From assembly GCA_027625915.1 (NCBI GenBank), contig JANTQA010000047.1, positions 6,262,001-6,326,000 of the forward strand: 64,000 nt of DNA, given 5' to 3'. Of the stretch, positions 23,236 through 34,000 are shown piece by piece. The position numbers and the translations under genes are program-made. The stretch is from Anaeramoeba flamelloides (lineage: Eukaryota; Metamonada; Anaeramoebidae). Numbering within the stretch: the first letter of the stretch is position 1; the number at the start of each line of letters is the position of its first letter. Under the pieces are notes generated by a model. It searched no databases. It was not told the DNA's origin and saw only the letters and a list, made by a program, of their open reading frames with translations.

Positions 23236-24115
23236 AAAGAAATGATTCTGAAATATTTTGAAATGGTTGAAATACAATGAAATAAATATGCGATTTTGGC
23301 AGATACGACAAGTAGTTTTATTCATTTTTCGCAAATTTTTACTTTTGGCTTTTTTTTTTTTCAATTTTAAAATTGAAAAATATTTTCCTAATCCGACTTT
23401 TATATTTGTTTACAAACCAAAGTCTCTTTAAGTTTAAATTAAAATGTACAAATTTCAAGAGATTTTAAAACCAAAAAAAATTAGGAAAAAAAGTTGTTTA
23501 ATGTTTAGTTTTTGAGGAATTTTTTTGAACAATTTTTCACTCCTTAATTGATCTATTCTCAAAAGGAAAGTGGTGAGTAGAGATTATTCATCAATACCCA
23601 TCAAGGATATGTGGTCCTTAAAAGGTTATTTATTTCTTCAAAAGGGATTTTATAAAAAGGGGGTTATATAATTTTCAATTTCTCATTTTTCAATCTTTTA
23701 TCTTTTTTCAATTTTCAATTTTCTTTGTTCTTTTTTCTTGAAAAAATGAAAAAAAATTAAATTGAAACATCTTGAAAAGATCCTGAACCCAAAGTAACCT
23801 TGACTTGAAGAATTGAAAAAGCTTTGAATACAAAACATTTTTTTTTTCAGAGAAAGGGTTTGTTTGTTTCAGAATCAAAAAAGGAACAACAAAATAATAA
23901 AATAAATAAAAAATTAGAATTAATTTCAATTTCAAAAAGAACAACCTTTTTGAAAGAAGACGAAAAAAAAAACAAGAAGGTTTGATTAAAAAGTAAGATC
24001 AATAAAAAAAAATAATAAAACAACAGTCGATTAAAAAGGAATTAAATCAAAATCAAAAAAAAATAACAACGAAAAAAGAAAAAAAGAAAAAAATAAAAAA
24101 AGACAAAAAATTTAC

Positions 24116-24447
24116 TTTTGACTAATTCATTGTAAGGAGCTTTGTACAGATGCTTTTTGTGTTTTATTCTAACTTTTTGGTGTATTTTGTCTTCGCATTT
24201 AGCGCAATAATAGACTTCACATTTGGTACAATAGAATTGAGATTGTTTTTTATTGCACTCTTCACATTTGGGAATTCGTTTTTCAACAGGTTGGGTAATT
24301 TGTGAAAGCTTGGTGATTTTTTTTTCTTTTTTGGAATATTTCTTCTTCTTGTTCTTGTTCTTGTATTTGTTTTTCTTTGTTTTTCTTATAAGCTTTTTGT
24401 TTATGTTTGCTTCTTTTCATTTTTTGATGGTTTTTGGAATTGTCCAT
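24116..24447 (-). CDS. B-box zinc-finger protein, partial
   Basis: The minus strand carries an open frame from 24416 to 24116 that encodes a B-box: CEECNKKQSQFYC, TKCEVYYCAKCED, then KIHQ...KHKKH, with the spacing of zinc-binding Cys/His expected of the family. A GTAAAT donor follows directly (intron from 24115), so at least one 3' exon is missing; none was found with confidence. The N-terminal end is uncertain. A Met-initiated Lys/Gln/Glu-rich frame begins at 24447 but is out of phase with the B-box frame; the two would meet at an A-run near 24320. Either a short upstream exon supplies the start, or the homopolymer is misread, or the gene is decayed. B-box domains usually mediate protein interaction or oligomerisation in TRIM-like proteins. 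It is the second B-box locus on this strand in the window (after 16489-17890), but the two are not close copies. Confidence 0.7.
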
Positions 24448-24811
24448 TTGATATTCTTTTTGTTTAATTTATTAAAAAATATTAAAATAAAACAAAATAT
24501 AAAAAAACGAATCAAATTTTGTGAGAAAATGAAAAAAATAATACAAAAATTGATAAAACCTTTAAAAAATTCACAACAATTAATTAAATTTTGAAAATTA
24601 GTCTCATATTTTGAATATTTGAAAAAGATCCAAAATCAAATAAAGTCGAATCATAAAATTTTTAACAATTCATACTTTTGAAAAACTTGAGCACATAAAA
24701 CACTTTTTAGATTTTCTGAAAAACAATTTCAGATTCTTTAAAAGTTCATAAATATTCTAAATTTTAAGATTTCTTAAAAAACAAGAAAAAATTCGTCAAT
24801 GTTTTACTGTT

Positions 24812-26013
24812 TTAAGGGGGTAAGTACATTTTTCATTTTCTGAGTGCCACCATTTATGTGAAACTGAATTCTTCAAATCATTTCTTTAGCCAAATACATT
24901 GATATTTCCATAAATACTAAAGTGGAATATATCCTAGTATAAGATATTTTCATACAAATAAAAAAAGAGAAATCAAAAAAATGCAAAAATTGATCAAAAA
25001 AAAATAAATAAAAATCATTTATTACTTGATCTTATCAATAAAATTTGACACAATTACTTATTCTTTATTTGAATTTATCTTTAATTCTTTAGGAAAATAA
25101 TTTTGTTTGGAATATTTTTGATAAACAAATTACTGTTTATTTCGAAAAGAATTTCCAAAATGAATTTAAAAATCCTATTTTCATTTATGTCATCTAATTC
25201 TAGTTTTAGTTCAGAAAAACAGAGATTTTTTTAATTCTTTTTATGAATAATGGTTTTTTGGATAAATTTGTTTGATTTTATAAATATTTATTTTCCATTA
25301 AAATGTGAACTCAAAAAAATTCTGAATCTGATTGAAATTTGTTATCGAAATTTTCAATTATTTTTATTTGAATCTTTTGTAACTGTTTTTTTATTCCAAG
25401 AATTCAACCCATTTATTTTAATTTTTCTCTATCTTTGTTTTGGCTTTGTTTGATAAAAAAATTTTAAAAAAGAATTTTGAAAGGAAATTTGTGACAAGGT
25501 TTTTTAAAATAATAATAAATAGTAATGGAGGAGAGAAATTCAAGTCAAAAAATAGTTTTTATTTATACATAATAAGAAGATAAAGAAAACCAATCTTGGA
25601 AAATAGGCTTTTATTGTTTTTTTTTTTTTTCATTTTTGATTTCAACAAATTTATTTGGAATGGTGATCTTTGGTGTTTGGTCTTCTCAAAGAAAATATTT
25701 GTTTCAAATACACACCTTTCGTGCATATTTTTTTAGTTTAATGTTTAATTAATTTCAATCTTTCTAATAAACACATCTCTAGATCCAAAACCAAATTTAA
25801 TAAAACCAAAAATTGAATCAAAAAAAATGTTCAAAAAATTGAAAAATTTAAGATTCAACTCTGAATTACTTATATTCTTATTACGAATAGACTAGTGAAT
25901 GGTTCTTTGGTTTCAAAGTTTCAATATCTGGTGACACTCAAAAATATATTTTTTTAGTAATGTTAACACAATTAAAATTTTTTCAAAATGGTAAAATGTA
26001 CTTACTTCCTTAA
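24812..26013. mobile_element. TTAA-ended DNA element B2, 1.2 kb
   Basis: Ends are TTAAGGGGGTAAGTACATTT and AAATGTACTTACTTCCTTAA (reading GTAAAATGTACTTACTTCC at the right). It is the reverse orientation of B1 and B3; its right half matches 10563-10830 and its left end matches the right end of B1. It lacks the palindrome cluster found in B1. Coding remnants are heavily interrupted. Non-autonomous in its present state. Confidence 0.75.
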
Positions 26014-27414
26014 ATAATTTTTTTAATCTCATTTTGTGCTTTAAAAAACTTTGATCAAGGATTTGAAAGTTGAAAAAATGTTGAAATAGGATCTCAATGT
26101 TGAAAAGATCAGAAATTTCAAGCTGAAAGCTTCAAAAAAATGATCAAATAATCTATATGGATTGTACTTCTTGTATTTGAATTATCAATGGTAACATAAT
26201 TTTCACTACCTTTTAAGATTTCTCATTATTAAATTTCGTTCCCAAAAAAGTAGTTTGTAGTTGGTATGTTGAGTCTACGATCTCTATTTGAAAAAGGAAC
26301 TTGAAAAGGAAGTGAAAATTTTTCCTATTCTAAATCAAATCTACTATTCGTCTTTGTCGTGAAAATTAGATCTAGTAAAAAAAAAAAAAACGATAAAATG
26401 CATTAAAAGATCAACACCACTTTTAATTGGCCATTCTACTGAAGATTAAAGAACATTTTAAAATTGGTCAAACACCAAATGAAAAAAATAAGTTATAAAC
26501 AACACACCCAAGTTCTCGGAGAATTGTATTTCAGAACAACTCAATTTTCTCTTTTTAATAGCATTATTTTAAGATATCAATTATTTTTTTTATTTCAATA
26601 ATTACCAATTCGAAACAAGATGGAAAAGAGCTCAATTTTGATTTTTGGTCGTGTGGGAAAGTTCAATGTATAAGACAAGAAACCAAACTCCAGAGAAAAC
26701 ATCTTTGACTGGTTGAAAACTTTTCCAATTTGTAAAAATAATTTGATTTAGAATTCGATTTAGAAAATAAACCAAAAGTAGAAGCACCAAATAATTCATT
26801 TTTTGTTTCAAAGTTAAATGCTTTTTTTTAATCATATTGAATCCATTTTTATTTGGAATTAAGATATTTTTTCCATTACTTTTGGACTCTTTGTCAATTA
26901 TTTAGATTCACTTTTTGACATTATCAAATAGAATTTCTGTTTGACAACTATACAAAATCACAATTCCTATTACTCCATTCGAGGAAGGTTATAAATTAAT
27001 TGTATTTGTAAAGTTTTTAATTATTTATTACAAGTACGAAAAATTTACTTAAGGACTATGTTTGAAATTCAAGAATTAGTCTCAATCCAATATATCCCAA
27101 TCTTATTTACATTATGGTTGCATGACCTTTAAAATATTCTCTAATTTGGATCACTACAATCATATTATTACATTTTTAAATGAAAAATGAAATTGAAATT
27201 TTGAGATACCTGTGCTCAAAAACTCCGTTAAGGAAAGAAAAAATTAAAATAAAAATAATAATCACAATTTTTTAACATTAAAAATACTCTAAATAAACAA
27301 CTTTAAGGTTAAATGGGTATAATGCCAATGATCAAAAATCATTGAGTTTCTTTGAATTGTTATCTTACCTCCACGAACAATATAACAATTCGAGACCTAC
27401 TGTAACAATGTATA

Positions 27415-27885
27415 AGAAATAGAAATTCGTTATCTATTATAAAATTGTGTTTAATGAAATAGAGAATTCAATTTCGATAATAAGATAAAAATTTCAACTT
27501 CTCTTATTTCATTCAAGTTATTATTTTTTTAAAAAACCTAAAACAAAAATTAAATTTTCTCAAGAATTGAAATCAGAGAAATCACAGAAACCTTGTTAAA
27601 AATGATTGTATTTTTCCATCATTGCTTTTAAATTGTAAAACCTGAGATTTTAACAATTTTGGAAATTGAAATACAACACTAAAGCAAGTATTTTAATAAA
27701 TTTATTTGTCAATCCCCAAAACCTAAAAAATTGATAACTTATTTGTAACTTATATTAAATATTTTACAGTTTATGATGAAAAATAAAACCCTTTTACAGT
27801 TTTTTGTACAATATAAAATTTTCAGAATAGAAAATCAATTATAGAGTCTTATAAATATTCATGGTAGGGCTGGTACGACGGTATT
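27415..27885 (+). repeat. Dispersed repeat family C, copy 2
   Basis: Collinear with 2975-3470 (TCTATTATAAAATTGTGTTT; TTTTCAGAATAGAAAATCAA). Confidence 0.6.
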
Positions 27886-29382
27886 AATTATTACAAAGTG
27901 TATATGATTTTGATATATTTTTTCTTGGTTCTTTACTTTTGTTCTTTTTGTTTTTCCTTGAATTGAATTCCACGCCCATGACTAATGGGAGGGTGTCCCC
28001 CGAATTTTTTTTTAGAACAACATGATCTATGCCAATTGCACTTCACATATTTTTGGTGCTTTTTTGAATAAATTTTAAATGTTTGGATCTTTTCTTTCAA
28101 AGCTCAAATTGTTGTTATCAAGAGATATTAGGTTGGGGTTGAGTGGGAAAGGTTTTGAAGAATTTTGTATAAAAGGATCTTATGGGAAAATTTATTTGCA
28201 AAAATTAGTCAGTTTTTAATATTTTAAATTAAAGCATTGAGTCTGTTTAGAAAGAATGATCATTCAATTTTTCGAAATGAGAGGATTTGAGTTGTTCTAA
28301 TACTATCCTAAAATAATTATGGTGATATTCTTCCAAAATGTATTTGTTTGAAAATGATAACAACTTTTTTTTTTGATTTTGAAGGGATGGGAATTATAAT
28401 ATAAAAGACTTAATACTTCTCAATTTTCACTTATCTCCTTTTTGGTGTTTTATGTCATTTTTAAAAACCTTCTCAACTTAACTCAGAAATCCAGTAAAAT
28501 ATAGAAAAATCTCCAATAATGTGCAAGTGTTTTAAAAATGACATAGAAGATAATTTTTTAAAAAAATCAATTTATTCCAACCTTCTTTTTCATTTTTTAA
28601 AATTACAAAAACAAAGTCTGGAAAATTCAGACATTTTTTCCTTCTTAGATCTCACTGAATAAAAATTTGAGAGATTTATCAAGCACCATACCTTGATAAC
28701 AACACATAATTCTTTGAATTTCAATTGCAATCATAGTAAACCTAATTTCATAATAAATGACCCATCTTACATTTGAATAATGAATTTCTTTTATATCGTT
28801 TTGAATTTTTCCCTCTCACAATGAAAAGTTTGCAAATAAATCATTTTTTCTCTTTTTTATTTTTTCAAAAGTGTTTTGTTTAAATGGAAAATGAAAATGA
28901 AAAATTGGAAGGAAGTAACAGATGAATTAATGATAAATTTGGTTTCAAATATGAAAAAGAGATTAGATTTAGTTATTAAAATGGAAGGAGAATCAATAAA
29001 TGGGTTTTTTTATTTTTTTAAATTTTCAATTTTTTATGTAATGCTTCTTTCAAAATAAATGGCCCACTTTTTTTTAACAGTTTTTTTTATTTTTATTTTT
29101 ATTTTTAGACAAAAAATAAATATCTCTTGAGTATAGTATTGAATATTAAAATCTAATTTTTTATATTATAATAGATAAATTCAATTATTAGAAATATTTT
29201 TATTTTCAAAATTTGATTTTTAATCGGCCAATTATTATGAAAGATAGTTTAGTTAACACAGCAATAATTTATTAGTATTTATAATTAACTATTTTTAATC
29301 TGTTGAGTATTGTACTTTATCAGCAATTATTACCATTCCGGTAAGTGGATGTCTCAGATTGGGTATTTCTTCTAGAATTGGT

Positions 29383-30505
29383 TTAAGGGAGTAGTCATTT
29401 TTGAAAATAAAATGAAATCTTGTCAAGATCTTGAAAATTTTTTTTTTGTAATCTGTGTTTCGACTTATGGAATGGATGAGTTAGCCTCATTTAAACAATT
29501 TATTGATTTGAGTCTCTTTTTTGAAATTAAAAATTTACATGTTTCCAATATAAAAAGAAGAAAAATACCCTATTATTTTGTTTAAGAATTAAGTTAATTC
29601 TTGAAAATGGGAAAACATATTTTTCGTTTTATGTTGGAAACATGAAATTTTTGTTTCGAAAGCAAATTTTTTATTTGCTTTCTTTTTCTTTGATTAATAT
29701 TTCAATTCAAATCTTATCCAATAAAACTAATTGTGGTATAGGTGATTCAATAAATGAATATTTTGTAGAAGCTTAACTACAGTTTATCAATTAAATTGAG
29801 ATCTATAATAAAAAAAATTTTTTTTCTTCAATGTTTTGAAAAAGTTCTTTTCTGGTTTTCAAAAAATGAAAAAAAATTGCAAAAAAATTTTCAATTTTTA
29901 AAAATTTGTTTAACCTACCTTCACAAGAATCCTTATAACAATTCAAATCATTTTTGGCAGAAAAAAATTGATTTTGAATTTTGAGGATAAAATTAACTAA
30001 TTCTCAAATATCTTTTAGAAAATGTCATTTTGAAAAATCTAATTTGATCTTAAAACAAAAAAAAAAATTTTTAGGTAAAATATTTAAATGACTTTAAAAT
30101 TTTGATTGTTATAACTATCCTTCTTGGAAAAAACAATTATTTTATAATCAGTTGAAGAAATTAATTTTTTGGTTAACCAAAAGTTTTATTTCAAAAAAGA
30201 AAAAAAATCTTTATATTAATAATCTTGGTAAAAAAGAAATGTTATAGTATAATAATGATCAAAATTGCAATAAACAGGGTAAAAACATGTTAAGTTATGA
30301 TGAAATAAAATGAATTTAATAGTTTTCTTTTTCGGAAAAAACGGAATAAAAAAAAATGATCTCACTAAACTAATTTTCTTATCTGGCTTTCTTAGTCGAT
30401 CAGAATTTTTTGACACTTGGCATATACAAAATTTGTAAGTAGAGAATACCGCCTATAACATATTTTAAAATTTTGTCTTGTTATCTAAGAAAACTGATCC
30501 CTTAA
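29383..30505 (+). mobile_element. TTAA-ended DNA element A2, 1.1 kb
   Basis: Starts TTAAGGGAGTAGTC and ends GATCCCTTAA. It matches element A1 throughout but lacks nested element P, so it preserves the empty site. The left 180 bp are nearly identical to A1, implying recent activity or gene conversion. A third, minus-strand end fragment is at 40195-40320. No transposase frame seen. Confidence 0.75.
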
Positions 30506-31069
30506 ACCATTATTTTCAAAGAAAAAAGATTTTTGTTATGATCAACTTACATCGGCTACTTGTTGACAATTTCAGATTTATGTGTTTAAAATGAAACCAA
30601 ATTTAAAAAAAAGTCAATAATATAACTTTCACAAGATCAAGAGTTTTATCCCGAATTTTTTCAGATTTTGAGATAAAAGTGTTTCAGAATTTTTCTTTTA
30701 TTTAGTTGGAAAACAATTGATTAAGAGTTCTATGAATTGCTTTCTCAAATCAAGTCTCTTCATAAATTTATCATTGTTTAATTATTATTTTAGATTGATT
30801 CAAGTATAATATTTTAAATGGAACCAAATTTTTGATCGAAAATATGGGTAAAAATTTTATTTTCCAAACTTTTTATCTTTTCAAAGTTTTTCTTTTCCGA
30901 CCAGAAAAGTTTCTGGGTTATTCAAGAAACTTATTGGTACTCTGTTATAATTTAAGTTATCAATTTCAGTTCACAGTATTGCTCTTTCAATCTTTTACTC
31001 TTTTCTTTGTTTTTGGATCAATTAAAAAAAAAAAAAAAAAAAAAAACAAACATAAAAAATTAATTTTCT

Positions 31070-34000
31070 ATGAAATCGCCTCCCTTGATATTAATTTTAA
31101 AAGTGTCTTTGTTGGGTGATCAAACCTGGGAAAAAATAACACACTTATCAAAGGTGATCCCTCCCAAACGAGCAGCGCATTCTGCATGTATCTCTGGAAA
31201 CAAAATGTATATTTTTGGAGGTTATTTGTATAATAATTATTTTAATGATACCTATTCTTTTGACTTTCGTAAACAAAACTACCACCTTTTTACATCTTTT
31301 TTACTTCTTTTAAATTCCCCAAAATAAAATTCCAGCTCAAATCAAACAAAAAAACATTTTTTAAAAAAATAAAAAAAAATTAAAACATCAAAATAAAAAA
31401 CAAAACTACTAATGATCCAAAGTAACAAAAACGTGGACAAAAATAAATGCTAAAGGAAATGTACCAAGTGGTAGAAGATGGAATTCTTGCTCAGTTGATT
31501 CTTCTGGGCGTATTTGGATTTTTGGAGGTATTCATACAAGAATTTTTTTTTTTTACAATTTTTCAGTTTTTTTTATCTGCTTAATTCTCCTTTTTTGATA
31601 TTTTCAATCTTCTTCAATGAACCTCTTGACTTAAAATTACATTAGGGTATCAAAGTGTCGATCGCTTTAATGATCTCTTTTGTTTTGAACCAAAAAAAAA
31701 CAAATGGTTTGGCCCTGTGATCCCTGAAAAGCCACCTACGCCTCGTTATTCCCATACTTCTGTTATTGTAAGTCAAATTCTTTTTCTTTTGCTTCATATA
31801 ATAACTTTTCTTCCTCAAAATGAACAGCTTCTTTTAATTCAGAACTTGACATGAAAATGAAAGAACCCAAAAGCTGTCTGCTGTCGGCTGATGTCCTGAG
31901 ATTAATGAAAGAAACTTGCATTTTTTTCACATCTAGCTTTAAAAAGTGATGAACAAAGGTGTTCAAAAGTGTTACTCCAACTTTTTAAAAGAGTAAAACT
32001 AACAGCTCGAGTAACACTTTTGATAACTTGTAGGTATAAAATATCGTCATTTTGCAATAAGAAATAAAAATATTTAATTCAAACAACTAACTATTTCTCA
32101 GATTATTAGCCGAAAAAAAGGCAAAAATCTTTTCAAAATTAATTTGAAATGAAATTTTAGAGCTTTAGCGAACCTCCTTCGTTCTTGAACTTTGAGATAA
32201 AATTCGAAATGTTTTAATTTGGATTTAGGAGTACTTTGTAACAGCTGTATTTTGTGGTATAAATGTTTGATCCAAAAAAAAATCAATATAACAAAATCGT
32301 TAAGGGATTAAGGTCTACCACTGAGAAGTCGAAAGCCAAAGTATGTGTTAATTGTAAGTAAACCACAATTAGTTCTCCAAATTTCAAATGTCACTAAAAA
32401 TTCGATTAGTAAAATAGTAACAAAAAGTTGATCTTAGAATCAAATACAAAATGATCCTTGTATTAGTGAGTAATCCAATAATTTTAAGAAATAAAATTCT
32501 GCATTTCGAGGCCAATTTAAAAGCTAGAACCATCAATATTCAGACTTTAAAGTTCAAAAATATCTTTCATAAATTAGTCTTCAAATTCATGTGCAAAAAG
32601 TGATGTCTTAATATTTTAAGTTTTTTTACTAAATTTGTAATTTTCCCAAAAACTATAAAACTTTTCCGATGCGCCCCGATGGGTGAGGTTTTTTTTCAGT
32701 GGACTTGAGGTTTCTAAGAGCAAAAAATTCGATTTAATGAAAGAATAAAAATGTTTGGGGAATAAACAGAAATTCAAAAATCGAAAATAATTTTCAGAAA
32801 TCAGAAAACAAAAACAACCCCAAACATTTTTATTCTTTCATTGAATTGTTTTTTTTGCTCTTAGAAACCCCAAGTTTGTTAACAAGAAACCTCTCACATC
32901 GGGGCGCATAAGAAAAGTTTTATAGTTTTTGGGAAAATTACAAATTTAGTAAAAAAACTTAAAATATTAAGACATCACTTTTTGCACATCACTAATATTA
33001 AAAAATACAATTGAAAAAAAAAAGTTAGCCAAAACTACAATTTCAATTATCATTTCATCCTTTTTAATCGAGTTTATTTAAAATATAATCAACATCCCAG
33101 TTCTTAAAAATCTTGAGGCTGTTGTATTTATTGTTGTTAATAGCACTACGATTTTTAAAAGTCCATAGCCAAGAAAAAAAAGGTCTAGATTGGGGTCAAA
33201 ATTTTTAAATGGGTGTGACAATGAGTTTTCGTTAAACTCAACTTTAGGATATTTTTTTGAAGATATAATAACTAATAGTTTTGAAAACACTCTACTCATC
33301 TAAAAAAACTCAAATACGGAAAAAAATAACTGATGATAAATATTGAGAGTTTCCTAGTTTTTTTTTAATTTTTGAAATAAACCGAAAATCAATAGATTTT
33401 CGAAATAAAATACAAAACCTCAAAAAAACCTAGAACACTTCACAAATAAACAGAAAACTCAAAAAAACCTAACACTTTATAGATTGGTTTTACAAATAAA
33501 CCGAAAACTCAAGAAAACTTAACGAAAAGTGTCCGTAGAGTGCCGTAGAGTGCCTAGGTTTTTTTGAAATTCAGAAATTAAAAGAAAAATTTTTAAATTT
33601 TCAGTTACATTTCAAAAAGTAAAAAAAACCTAAACGAAAAATCAAAGAAAAAATATTTTTTTCCAATTTAAAAGAACAAATAATACTTTAATAATTCAAA
33701 ATAATTGATTCCATATTTTAAAGATATTCAAAAGATTTAAAATGCTTGTAAAATATAATAAAATGACCTCTTATGAGAAGCAAAAAAGTTTTCAAATTTT
33801 TTACTATTAAATTGTAAAATAATATTAATAGAACCTGGGAAATTGGATTTTTCAACTTAAATTGTTAAATATCTTTGAAAATATTTTATGATCAAAGATC
33901 TTTTATTTACAAATAGTTTTTATTCTAATTGAAGTTATTAAAAAGGGCAAAATTAGCAAATATTTAATTTTTTTTTTCAAAAAATTTTTTCATGATCGTG

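Larger units (their letters stand above)
17950..24115. other. Intergenic, repeat-rich
   Basis: No gene recognised. It contains a foldback MITE (18283-18478), palindrome cluster 3 (18822-19735), a SINE copy (19740-20085), and retroposon I2 inserted into repeat N1 (21920-23235). From 20100 to 21900 I see only AT-rich sequence without long frames. At 23540-23700 a run with GGGATTTTATAAAAAGG could be a TATA-containing promoter. A minus-strand reading at 23770-23830 (TLGSGSFQDVSI then stop) might be a terminal exon of the B-box gene to the right, but this is weak. Confidence 0.45.
24448..31069. other. Intergenic, repeat-rich
   Basis: Contains TTAA-ended elements B2 (24812-26013) and A2 (29383-30505) and repeat C2 (27415-27885). 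A less AT-rich patch lies at 27950-28060 (CACGCCCATGACTAATGG) with no second copy here. A 52-codon frame with an ATG near 28890 (MKMKNWKEVTDELMINLV...) looks protein-like but has no recognised domain and no partner exon. The 500 bp before 31070 should hold the promoter of the kelch/BTB gene; no motif stands out. Confidence 0.45.

Noticed and set aside
24253-24594. 113-codon plus-strand frame
   Set aside because: Antisense of the B-box exon; the opposite strand has the zinc-binding Cys/His pattern.
30832-31119. Upstream frame overlapping the start of the LZTR1-like gene
   Set aside because: Different frame, Phe/Lys low complexity across an A-run; no kelch similarity.
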